Assembly (NCBI GenBank): GCA_037577475.1
Contig: CM075187.1
Span: forward strand, 3,381,046-3,445,045
DNA length: 64,000 nucleotides
From: Chaunax sp. Z400
Taxonomy: Eukaryota; Chordata; Actinopteri; Lophiiformes; Chaunacidae
Reading direction: 5' to 3'
Made by a program: the position numbers and the translations under genes. Below are positions 38,677-48,879 of the stretch, one piece after another (within the stretch, counting starts at the first letter, position 1; every line of letters starts with the position of its first letter). The notes under the pieces were generated by a model. It did not search any database and was not told where the DNA came from. It saw only the letters and a program-made list of their open reading frames with translations.

Positions 38677-40514
38677 CAAAGTGCTTTTTATAGACATACA
38701 AAGGATTTCACTTTCTGAAGGTATTGGTGGATTTCAGCCAACATCCTCTTCACACTTCCTTTTCAGATACTTTCATACACTGCTCGGTAGGATGGCACCA
38801 TTTATCGTTTCCGGCATCGACATTTGACACAAGAAGCTGTGTGCAATAGTCACATCGCAGGGAAGTACAATTTAAAGTAGGCCTGAGGCAAATGAACTCA
38901 AACACATCATCATGCTGCAACTTTTATGCTGCTTGACACACAAAAGGAAAACTCTTCACTCCTCTCATTTTCAATGAAGTCAGTCTCGAAAAAACATAAT
39001 TTACTCTGACCTAAGAGTTCTTGAACACGCACATGTTAACCAGCTTGTGGTAAAACATAAGCATTGACTCAGGAATCTGTTTCTCCAAAATGGAAAAACA
39101 CAGGTCATCTAGTGAAAATTCCTGCGTTTTTTCTTATTGCAATATATAGAGAGATAAATAGAGAGATATCACAGAAAAGAAAATAATTGCAATATCAGTT
39201 GTTTTTTTCTCAATACCGCACAGCCTGAAGTATGCAACTACTGTACATCAAACTCAAGAGCTTTAAGAGAGACCTTTAACACAATTCTATCTGGGTACTG
39301 GAAGCTCAATACAATTCTGGTCCTGACTGAAATGATTTCACACCATCAATTATCAAAAAGCCTAATAGAAACAAAAAGGATGGAAGCAGTGACCTTCCTG
39401 GGCACAGACACACTTCTCTAACCTTAAGGCCACCAGTTCTAACACAAGATACTGTAGTAATGACAAAAAGAGAAAAAAACACATAATCCAGTCTTCCTAA
39501 ATCCATGTTTTTACACCAAATACAGTATGAATATCAGTTAAGACCTGGTTTTTTTGGGGGGGCTCTTCTATACTCAGTTGACAAAACAGGATTTAACCTG
39601 TAATTCCTGTGACATGTATTATAGGGACGTTTTACAGATAATTCGTATTTACCATTACCATGGAACACTGTTTACCAGTTAAATGTCACAACTTGTACTT
39701 TAAACTCAAGTATCATGTAACTTAACCCGGTGTACCATAGGTGCTGTCACTTCATCTGCAGTCTGGAGGGCAACTTCCTACAATTACAGCTTTTTGACAT
39801 TGTCAGGGTAGACCTCGTCGACAAGAGATGAGGTTCAGGTTCAGCTTAGCCGTCAGGCCCTCTGACAGACCCATGAAAGGAGGACCGAACCACGTCTTGT
39901 TGCTCAAGACACTCTGTCTACACGACTGTGTGAAGAGGCTCCAGGGAACTCCTGAAAACCCTGGATTTGCAGTGTGCAATATGAGGACACAAACATTTTA
40001 CCCAAAACAAAATCCCACAGACACAGAGCAGTGTCCAGAGAGACAATTAAGTCCTGCCCACCGCGGCGGGGACAAACATTTCGTCTCTCTTCAGTGCATT
40101 AAATGAGGACTCCTCCTTGTCACTTCTTTCTGTCAGCACACAACAGTAGATTGCCTAAAAGCTGTCTTGTGGTGGGATGCACAACCAGCAGGGTAAAGAA
40201 ACCTGAACTACGGAGACACAAAAACTGAACCTTCAAGAAGACAAATGCGTATCCAGGCTGGGGGATCCTGACCCTCAGTATGTTGTTAGGTACATTTGCA
40301 ACAAGCATTCTGATTTGTAATAAGCTCTGCTAAAACACTAAAAAGGTTTATTTTTGTTGGTAAAAGATTTATTTCTGCAGTCAGTATGTTCAAGAGTACA
40401 GGCATTCTGTTAGCCTATCATCTGTTGGTTGCACATTTTGATGGTGATGAGTTCTTCCCTCCAGTGGGTTGACTTCGGAGTATGAAATGTTGTGCTCTGT
40501 CTCTATGACAGAGT

Positions 40515-40630
40515 GAAGCAAAAAGCATGGAGCTGCAAAGTTTAATCAATTAGTTGTCGACTATAAACTTAATTGGCAACTATTTAATCGGTAATTCATT
40601 AATTGGTTTGAGTAATCTTTCCAGAAAAAG
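40515..40630. mobile_element. hAT-like MITE fragment
   Basis: AATCAATTAGTTGTCGACTA followed by AATTGGCAACTATTTAATCG and TTGGTTTGAGTAATCTTTCC match the abundant fish gggctgcaac... hAT-MITE arm. Confidence 0.5.
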
Positions 40631-41541
40631 AAGGCAGAATTCTGTGATTCCAGCATCTTAAATGTGAATACTTTCTGGTGTCTGTACTCCTCCTTGGTAA
40701 ACTTTTCTTTTTTTTTTTACATAATCAAGCTGACAAACAAACACACAAACAAACATGTGAAAAAAAACATAGCTTCCTTGCCGGAGGAAATAAAGTTAAT
40801 CATCAATTGTAGTTGTAAAGCACACAGATACACAAACACCACCAGCTGGTAATTTCAGTATCTACTTACCCTGCACCAAATTGTAGTCATGCCTGGCAGT
40901 GACTCTTTCAGATTCTCAGAAACAGTAAAAGAGTTCAGTAATACATCAGGACAGAAAGTAATAAGGCAGCGACTAACTCATATAAACCAAACACTACTGG
41001 GAGAAAGGAGACAGATGGTAGAAATGCAAATTGTTTCACGAAGATTAATGTTGTCAACTGTATCCACCGAAATGAATGACACATAAATCACTAATGTCTG
41101 TTCTCTGCAAAATTTCCAGTAGTGTGCATCCTGACAAGAAAATATGAACCTACTTCGGTGTAATGAATGAGTTTATTAAAATCCAGTTATGAAGCAAAAA
41201 GCATGTGGTCAAAATTGAGCTTCATTCCACTTTAAATCATCTACAGAAATGACCCCATTTCCAGGTGATCTGTAGGCATGGTGTAGCGGAAAGCCCTGCT
41301 GACTGATCCTCAATTGGCTTATGATTAAGAAATCATAAAACAAAGCAAGTTCCTGAAAGTAAGGAATGACTTGCTGTGTAATGTGACATTTGGCACTGGC
41401 TAAAAGTGCTGTGACATCAGGGTGAGAGCTAATGACTGTATATTTGCGTTATAACTGATTAGTATTTTCATGAATAATCATTTCAGCCTGTGTGTCTTTG
41501 TATTTGCTTATTTTGCAAGCAGTAAAAAAAAATCTTTGTTA

Positions 41542-41750
41542 CATCCATCCATCCATTTTCTTCCGCTTATCCGGGTCCGGCTTCGCGGGGGAAGCAGTCT
41601 CAGCAGAGAAGCCCAAACATCCCTCTCCCCAGCCACCTCTTCCAGCTCTTCAGAGGGTACACCAAGGCGTTCCCAAGCCAGCCGAGAAATATAAGCCCTC
41701 TAGCGTGTCCTGGGTCTACCCCGGGGTCTCCTCCCAGTGGGACATGCCCG
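41542..41750 (-). mobile_element. 3' end of a non-LTR retrotransposon (RTE/Rex3-like)
   Basis: On the minus strand the copy ends with GATAAGCGGAAGAAAATGGA followed by a short GGAT tail (ATCC repeats at 41542-41555 on the plus strand). This is the familiar terminal segment of a teleost LINE whose translated end reads DPDKRKKMDGWM. The segment CTGGGGAGAGGGATGTTTGG and CACGCTAGAGGGCTTAT upstream fit the same family. Heavily 5'-truncated, about 210 bp. Assignment to Rex3 specifically is from memory. Confidence 0.65.
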
Positions 41751-42339
41751 ATACAGACACCATGTCTAAATGGTTATGCTAATATCAAGCTAGAACTTTA
41801 CGCATGCCTTACACAGGATCTATGGGTGGGTGGGTGGGGGGACCTCTGAAACAAAAAGTTGTACGTTCTTAATATCCTTAATTCGATGGTACCATTCCAA
41901 AATCAGCCACCCATGATCAGTCAGTAAATCAAGATGAGTTTCCGTCTATAGCCTATTGCTAGGCAAACTTTGCTTAGATTTATCTACCTTCAGATCATAT
42001 CACATAAACCACGTAACGACCACTAACGTAAGGTCAGCTAACTAGACGCTAGGAAGGAAACGGACACAACCAAAAACAGCTAGCCGCTACATTGCTACGA
42101 GTCAAGCCGGGCTTGCTCTCGAACTGTTTTTAGAGGTAGCACAGAGAGCAAACTAGTGAAGTAGCTAACAGTGCGGTAGCCTGCTTACATTGACCAAGTT
42201 AAACTCGGCTAACATTTGATAGTCAAGCAGGGTAAGCTAGCGATAGCTAGTTAGCTACGCTATGTTAGCTTCAGGCTACAAGCTCCTGAGTGACCTGATG
42301 TGACCAACAAATCACGCTAACATAGATTCAGACTCTTAC

Positions 42340-42530
42340 CACACGTAATTAGCGCGTAGTGGTTGCTGAGAGTTTCTTCAAACACAGCTGATCCTCAAAT
42401 CTCTCAAATCAAAGGGGTTGTTTGTTGGCGGTTAGCCGTCTCACACTGGCTTCTGCAGGACCGAACAGTGCTGCTGTCATTTGCTGTCATCACGAGGAGA
42501 CCTGCGCAACACGCATGCGCAAGAGCTTGT
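42340..42530 (-). other. gapvd1: Probable non-coding first exon of gapvd1
   Basis: Coding exon 1 starts with an acceptor, so an upstream 5' UTR exon must exist. The minus strand at 42340-42339 offers a strong donor (GTG|GTAAGAGT) just downstream of a promoter-like block with NRF1 and ETS sites. The upper boundary is a guess, as the transcription start is not visible. The resulting intron 1 would be about 6.2 kb. Confidence 0.5.
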
Positions 42531-42545
42531 TATAGGAAGTTGACG
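42505..42545 (-). promoter_or_regulatory. Candidate gapvd1 promoter: NRF1 palindrome plus ETS site
   Basis: CACGCATGCGCAA at 42510-42522 matches the NRF1 consensus (YGCGCAYGCGCR on either strand), and GGAAGT at 42535-42540 is an ETS core. This NRF1/ETS combination without a TATA box is typical of housekeeping vertebrate promoters. It fits a broadly expressed endocytic gene. No transcript evidence is available here. Confidence 0.45.
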
Positions 42546-45500
42546 CACCACACTTAAAATTGTTCTGTACTTCCCAAGATTTAAAATCTTAGATCTGAAA
42601 CATAACTACTCTTTTTTGCAGTGTACTATAGAAAACAGGCCTAAACATCATATTATTCTGGATGTTGTGTAATTTTAACAAATCCTACATCTTTTTTAAA
42701 TGAAAATGAAAATTCTTTCTGATTCACAAGTTGTATGTATTAATTAAATGAATAAAACAGATCTCTTCCATGACCCCCAAAAAAGCCTAGAGCCACAGTC
42801 CTTATTTCACAATTCTAAAGTTTATCTATTATGAGGCTTCTGCAGAAAGTGTTAAACAAATCAGTTGTGCATCTTCAGACGTTACAAGCTTTTTAGTCTG
42901 AAATTGTCTCTTTGTGTTACTATCCCTGCACCACAGCCTACTGTCTGGGAAACATAAAAAAGATAAACCTATTGTCTAATATTTTAGCAGCTGTATAATT
43001 ATCATTAATACATTATAGTGCAGCTGTCTGACAAAAATGATATTATCTCTACATTCACAAAATATCATTTTAGGTTATTTATAGGTTTTGAAAAGAGTGA
43101 TGAAAACACTGAAATGCACTTTTTTAGTATCTAGATCTACACTGGCTACTAAAAACCCACTAAAGGAGGACATTTACCTAAATCCCTTGAAACTCTTGTA
43201 ATATTACAATGTAGTAGAATAACACAAGCTAAACAAAAAGTCATCACGTTTTTCATTTGATGATTTGAAGGGAGGTTTTTCAATAAAGACGGCATATAAC
43301 AGAATGCAGATATAAGGCATATTAATAACTCAGCAAAGACACATGGGGTGTAAACTGCACGAGGTTAAATAGAGTAATACATGCATTATTCCACAAGGTG
43401 GTGCTCTAGTAACATAAAAGAGAGTCTCACGAGAAAACACTGTAGATCACTACGCAGGCAAATTACAGTGAGACGAATCAGTCACAGCTCATTTATAGTA
43501 AAAAGGAAAAGAAGGGAGGGAACCTGCAGGAGTCAGCCAAAATGAAACTCAAGCTCAAACCTAAAAGACAAAGAAACAGGATGTGGAGGGACAAGGGTTG
43601 GAGAATACAGTTAAAAATTAAGCTTTTAATAAGTAACAGCTAATGTTGTGACAAACCACCATGTCTTCGTCAGACTGGACTGATATGTTTGTCATGTCAT
43701 TACTATCTTATTAAAAGACTTGTGTTCCACACCCCATCCCTTGTCTTGAACCTGTATTGCCTGTGACAAATGATTACTGTAAACAAGTAACACACTAACA
43801 AATATTTTCATATCATACACTCTCTGACATGCCATTTTGGTATCTTAACATGTCAATCAACAGAGGAGCATCAGCATAAAGGTAATTCAATATGGTTTGT
43901 ACTTGAAGGACACTCAGTAGAGCACTTACCTCTGACAAGGCCCAACATCACATTAAATTAAACTACACCGTAATCCAAAATCCGTTTTACAAGATTCAAG
44001 ATGTTTATCATCACACTGACTGTACTTGTACAAAATACAGTAATAGAATAAAATGTGTATTTATAAAATAATATACAATAGTGGGATACAAACACTCAGT
44101 ACATGAGATAAACATAAAATTATATAGATTTAAATATTGCACATGTGTGAGTGAGAGTGGGACCGGATGGCTTATTTAGTTCAGTCTTATGGGAAAAAAC
44201 TTTGTCTTAATGGCGCCATAGAGAGAGGGCGATATGCTGGGAGGGACAGAAATGTAACTGGGGGTGAGGTTGTGCAGTGCCTGAAATGTAATAAGCAGGA
44301 CTTATATAAGAGAAACACAAAGGCATGAGGTCACATGTTAAATTCCATTTATTATATATTTATATATGGGTTATAAACATCACAAAATATAAAGTTCAGG
44401 AAGGTCTTGCACAAAGATATATACACAATCAAGTAAAAGAACAACCTTATTAGTTAACAATGTCAATGGAAGCAGGCATATCATCCTATCTGTGTTCAGC
44501 TGTGTAAGGAACATTCTCATTTTATAATTTAGTGCAAACAAAGTCTTTGCAGTTCTTGGCTCTGGGGGATTATTCAATGTTAATAATAAAATAGGATTTT
44601 AAATATAGATGTTAAGGTTGCTCTTTTATTGCATATTGTTCAAGAACATACTGTGGTATTAGTTACAATAAGGTCTCAAGGTCATGATGTCGAAATGATC
44701 TAATATTCAATATATATATCTCTCATATTTCTAAGCATCAAATTATGTCTCTTGATTAAAAGCAGTATCAATATTAAAATACCTGAATATAAATAACATG
44801 CTTTGATCAAAATAACTGTTCATTTACAATGGTAGTTCAAACAACCTAATTCAAGAGCTGTCAAGCATTTAAAAATAGCTAAACCTATACATTGCTTTGT
44901 GTCAAATGCATTTTTTTTTTTTTTGACTGAAGGCCACTTTCAAACAAAGCAACTGATACGAGAATGACATCAAGTCTTATCATTGGATGAAATAAGTTCC
45001 AACCAAAACTCTTGATGACGTGGGGAAACACATTTGATTGTACTTATAGAGCAAAAAATAAATTACCCACACAAATACAGTATACTTTGGAAATAATACT
45101 TAAGTACTAATAAACAGTTGTAATATTACAGCCACAGCAATACGTAGTTACATTTCTGATTGGAGAAATGAATGCTGGATGACTGTTACAACATGAGACC
45201 TGGCTGTGCCTACTATTATGCATTGGCAATGAGATGCATACTAAAATATTATATAAATATTGTGTGCTTTATACATTGCCTGAAGAAGTTGCAAAGATCA
45301 TATACGTTCACATCTTATACACCTGGATAACGAAGGTTGTGCCTAGTCTGCATGCAGGCTATTAACTATTCTGAGTGCAACAGGACCAAAACAAGCCAAA
45401 TACAACATAACCTTTAAAAGTGTGTGTATATATACTCTGTGTTTGTGTGTGCGTGTGTGTGTCTGTGTGGCAAAAGAGTGAAATAAGAGAGAGACAGAAA

Positions 45501-45623
45501 CAGATTGGTCACATGTATACACATATTTCCATACCAATGTTCAGTTTGCTAAACCACACCGTGTATTTACAGTATGTACATTTCGTGTATCTGACATCAT
45601 TATCATTACTATTCAGTACTATA
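42546..45623. other. Intergenic spacer and ajm1 3' UTR
   Basis: About 3.1 kb between the gapvd1 promoter block and the ajm1 stop codon (45624). The part next to ajm1 should be its 3' UTR. AATAAA signals on the minus strand include one at 44354-44349, which would give a UTR of about 1.3 kb, but others exist near 44.6 kb. No ORF of interest was seen. Confidence 0.5.
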
Positions 45624-48600
45624 CTATATAATATCATCCAAAAGATGAGGCGTACCCACCCAGTCCAGTGTTCTCGGCTCAGATGCAGCCATGATCATGC
45701 ACATAAACTGCTTCCCGGTTCTCTTATCTATTGGGTAGATTGTAGTTGGAGTGAACCTTTTGTTAGTCTCAACAAACTCACATAGCTGACTGTAGATTTT
45801 GGGGTACTCGTGACGAAGGAAGACTCCTCTGGTCCTGAGCTCACGCTGGATGTTGACGAAGCACACCTCTCTGGCTTTTCTTCCCTCCTCCCCCTCCTTG
45901 TCAATGTCCGGTGTGCCTGGAGGCGGCGTGAGGATGAGAGTTTCCATTTCACTATCTGTCTTGAGCACCTTTTTGTCAGGGCTCGAGGAGGCTAAGGACA
46001 CCTTTGCATATTTTCGAACTGTTGGTGCTTGGACCCTCGGGGAAGGTCTGTTAGGCACTAGTTCACCAACAGCTACAGATACATTCAGAAGGAAACATTC
46101 ATTTGGGTCATACTCACTACCTGCCTGCTGCAGCTCCCTGCTGTATTCACCTAGGTTGTCCTTGAAGCCATCCAGCTCTCTGAGAGATAAGTATGTGGGA
46201 GACATGAGGAGGCTCTCGAGGCCAACCTGCAGGAAGTTGTCAGCTGTCTCTGGATTGGCGAAACCCAGAAAGAGAACACCTCTTCCTCTGGAGAGGTAGC
46301 CAGCTTTAGCAACACGAGAGAAGGCTTTGTGGATCTCTGAATTCTCTCTGCAGAACTTGAGAGTGTGTCGACACACACTGTTGACGCGACCATACAGACA
46401 GGTCTCTTTGTGGGTCTCCCAGTCATCCCTACGACAGTTTCGCGAGCAGTAAAAGGTGTAGCAACTGTGACAGGATTTGAAGTACAAGCAGGCATTGAAC
46501 ATACTCTCAGTCCGTTTGCACTTCTTGTTAGCACATACCATAGTGTCATCCTCATCTGTGCTGTGGTCTGGAGAGCATTCTTCTGCGCTCCTTTGTAAAG
46601 CGTCACATCCACTGTCAGGGTCTTTGATTGTGTCAGGGCTGGATTTAGAGGACGGGAGCTGTGTGCTCAAGTTTTCAAGTCCAGAAGACCCTTTGTTTTT
46701 GTCATCATCTTCAATAATTAGTTGTTTTAGCTGGTCTAAAAGGTTTTCACTTGACTTTTTGGAAGTTGGTGGTTTGTAATCAACGACCAAATCAGCTAGG
46801 AGTTTGTCTAGTTGCTCTAGACTTTGCTGGAGGGAGAAATTGTTATGTTTCCAGTCTTTGCGTTTGTCTGTTGTATTGGATGGTGGCGTCTGAGGCATTA
46901 CTCTCATAGATGGCCCCTTTTCACCATCCAATAAATCCCAGCTGACAGAGTGCGTATCACGTCTCTTGCTGTTGCCTGCGTTTAAGTCATTGTCCGTTAT
47001 GGTGATCTCAGGAGTTACAAACCAGTGTCCACTCTTGGGATTCCGCCATGGATTACTTGAGCCCCTCTCTAATGAATTTTCAGAGAGAGACAGAGCAGCA
47101 TAGCGCCTTGGAGAACTTGACAGGTTAAGTATAACAGGTTGAGATGTAACATCAGAGGATGCTCCATGCCTTGATTGGTAAAACAGGTTCTCATAGCTTC
47201 GTCCCCGAGGTACTGATTGTTCTCTGTCATGCTGAGGATACAGAATATTGTCCCAAGACTTGGAGTGGTTTTTGACCTCTGCTCCTAGTCTACCCGTCTC
47301 TACAAAGCTGTTAGTGTACCATGGAGGTATACTGAGGTCTTGCCTTACTCTTGGTGGAGTGAGCTGAGAGGACTGGTTGGAGTAACCAGATATACTTGAG
47401 CGATACCAGTCATCTGAAAAGGCCTGGGACATCCGAGGGCGTCGACGACCCTCTGTGCAATACGGCCTTGATGGAAAGTACTGCTCCTCAGGAGAACTGT
47501 ACGGTTTGGGATAAAACAACCTTGAGCTACTCATGTGGTATGGATTGAACCGGTTGTCCTCTCCATAGTAGGATCTAGACAGAGGAGATTGAGAAAAGTA
47601 TGATCCCGCCTCACTTGTGGAGTAAGGCCTACTATATACAGAGTGCGCTGGCTGGTTGGAAACGTGGTCCGTGTAATACGACCTGACAGGAAGGGTGTGC
47701 ACCCATCGAGTCCTTGGATCATACTGACTAGTCATTGTACTACCATTGCTGGTTAGACTGGAGCGATCATCCTGAAAGTATGCTCTAGAATAGGGATGGA
47801 CTTGATACCCAACAGGGTCCTCTGTATAGAAAAACTTGGTTGGTATGTTGGGGTTTGAGTAAGCTCTTTGTTCTTGACTCAGATATGGTGCTGTTGGTGA
47901 TGGCATTCTGTGCAAATCTGGATGCTGGTAAGAGATGGGAGACATGCTGGTGGCATAAGGGTACCCTTGTCTAAAATCTCCACTGTAGCATTCGCTTGGA
48001 GTGGGCGTGGGTGAGGCGACAATCCTTCTTGGTACATACAAACCTCTGCTGCTACTTGCTTGGGAGTATCTCTGCCAAAGATGGTCAGTTCGTGCATTGG
48101 GAACCTGCCGAGATGTGTGCTGCAGTACAGCAGCATCTGGTTTTATGTCCACACGACACCTGACATGAGGGGTTATGGCTGGTTTGTCTGGTTTATCCTC
48201 CTCAAAACAGTCTGAGACATAGAGGGGAGAATGAGGCTGCAGTTTGATTGGATGCACATCATTCAAAAAAGCCCTGTGAGAAGAGTAGGATTCTCGATGT
48301 GTTTCAGTAGTCCTTAAGGTATCCGATGCAGCCTGAGGTGCATCTCTCCCCTTCCTGTATCCTGGAGGAGACACTGAGATGGGAACAGGAGTGAGGGTGG
48401 ACTTAATTCTTGGAGCGCTTTTAGATCTTGCTCTCTTTTTAGAATCAGACCATGTCAGATGGCTGGTTTTGTCCTGGATGGAGTGCTGCTGCTGGAACTG
48501 CCTGGTATTGAACAGATCAGGCGATGAAAAGCGAAGGTGTCCCGGTTGATCGAGTCCATTCCACATTAGATCTTTGTTTAATGTCTGATGCTCAGGCCTC

Positions 48601-48827
48601 TTGTAAGGGCAGTCCATTGAGGAAGAGAAGGTCTGCGGGTCATCAAGTGACTCAATGAAGTCAAAGCTGCGGCAGTGTCTTTTGTTGATGATTTCTGGTT
48701 TGTCGATCATTTTTGCGTCACATTGCCCGGAGGAGTGGAGAGAGACTGAGGGGTCAGCGAGGGGATTCAGAGTAAAGTCCCGATATAGAGTCGATGCCAG
48801 TATATCAGGGGGATGCGTTCGAGTCAT
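45624..48827 (-). CDS. ajm1: Apical junction component 1 homolog (C9orf172/AJM1 family), single coding exon
   Basis: An uninterrupted 1067-aa frame (human about 976 aa). The N-terminus MTRTHPPDILASTLYRD and the motif NKRHCRSFDFIE (about residues 48-59), then KRARSKSAPR (131-140), match vertebrate AJM1. Residues about 250-520 are rich in Tyr, Ser and Pro with repeated SRxYY/YSRPYS-like patches. The C-terminal third is the conserved part: a MYND-like zinc finger near residues 764-812 (CANKKC, CHSCYTFYCSRNC, HKETC), followed by an alpha/beta-looking region to the end (LDDII). The family is linked to epithelial apical junctions; biochemical function is not established. The acceptor TTTTTTTCTACAG|GCTG at 48879 shows an upstream exon exists. 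ATG context is AAG-ATG-A. The next gene downstream on the same strand is gapvd1, about 3 kb away. Confidence 0.93.
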   Translation of the reverse strand: MTRTHPPDILASTLYRDFTLNPLADPSVSLHSSGQCDAKMIDKPEIINKRHCRSFDFIESLDDPQTFSSSMDCPYKRPEHQTLNKDLMWNGLDQPGHLRFSSPDLFNTRQFQQQHSIQDKTSHLTWSDSKKRARSKSAPRIKSTLTPVPISVSPPGYRKGRDAPQAASDTLRTTETHRESYSSHRAFLNDVHPIKLQPHSPLYVSDCFEEDKPDKPAITPHVRCRVDIKPDAAVLQHTSRQVPNARTDHLWQRYSQASSSRGLYVPRRIVASPTPTPSECYSGDFRQGYPYATSMSPISYQHPDLHRMPSPTAPYLSQEQRAYSNPNIPTKFFYTEDPVGYQVHPYSRAYFQDDRSSLTSNGSTMTSQYDPRTRWVHTLPVRSYYTDHVSNQPAHSVYSRPYSTSEAGSYFSQSPLSRSYYGEDNRFNPYHMSSSRLFYPKPYSSPEEQYFPSRPYCTEGRRRPRMSQAFSDDWYRSSISGYSNQSSQLTPPRVRQDLSIPPWYTNSFVETGRLGAEVKNHSKSWDNILYPQHDREQSVPRGRSYENLFYQSRHGASSDVTSQPVILNLSSSPRRYAALSLSENSLERGSSNPWRNPKSGHWFVTPEITITDNDLNAGNSKRRDTHSVSWDLLDGEKGPSMRVMPQTPPSNTTDKRKDWKHNNFSLQQSLEQLDKLLADLVVDYKPPTSKKSSENLLDQLKQLIIEDDDKNKGSSGLENLSTQLPSSKSSPDTIKDPDSGCDALQRSAEECSPDHSTDEDDTMVCANKKCKRTESMFNACLYFKSCHSCYTFYCSRNCRRDDWETHKETCLYGRVNSVCRHTLKFCRENSEIHKAFSRVAKAGYLSRGRGVLFLGFANPETADNFLQVGLESLLMSPTYLSLRELDGFKDNLGEYSRELQQAGSEYDPNECFLLNVSVAVGELVPNRPSPRVQAPTVRKYAKVSLASSSPDKKVLKTDSEMETLILTPPPGTPDIDKEGEEGRKAREVCFVNIQRELRTRGVFLRHEYPKIYSQLCEFVETNKRFTPTTIYPIDKRTGKQFMCMIMAASEPRTLDWVGTPHLLDDII

Positions 48828-48879
48828 CTTAAAGGAACTTCAATGCTCTCCAATGGGTGTGATTCAAGATCAACACAGC
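48828..48879 (-). other. ajm1: ajm1 5' UTR segment of the coding exon
   Basis: 52 nt between the splice acceptor (minus strand TTTGTCTCTTTTTTTCTACAG, AG at 48881-48880) and the ATG at 48827. It ends TTTAAG-ATG. Joined to the candidate exon at 52556, it carries the second half of a short upstream ORF that stops at 48831-48829. Confidence 0.8.

Larger units (their letters stand above)
36097..42339 (-). other. gapvd1 intron 1 (repeat-bearing, no coding sequence seen)
   Basis: About 6.2 kb between the candidate first exon and coding exon 1. It contains a MITE fragment (36188-36300), a CA microsatellite (38612-38672), an AT-rich repeat fragment (about 39119-39235), an inverted hAT-like MITE (about 40515-40630), an A-family fragment (40690-40800) and an RTE-like LINE tail (41542-41750). 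The stretch 41990-42300 next to the exon is unusually rich in GCTA/TAGC/GTTAGC words. I saw no exon with conserved protein sequence. Confidence 0.6.

Noticed and set aside
45850..46299. 149-codon plus-strand frame
   Set aside because: Antisense shadow of the ajm1 coding exon.
46151..46612. 153-codon minus-strand frame inside ajm1
   Set aside because: Out-of-frame reading of the ajm1 zinc-finger region; the in-frame protein is clearly the conserved one.
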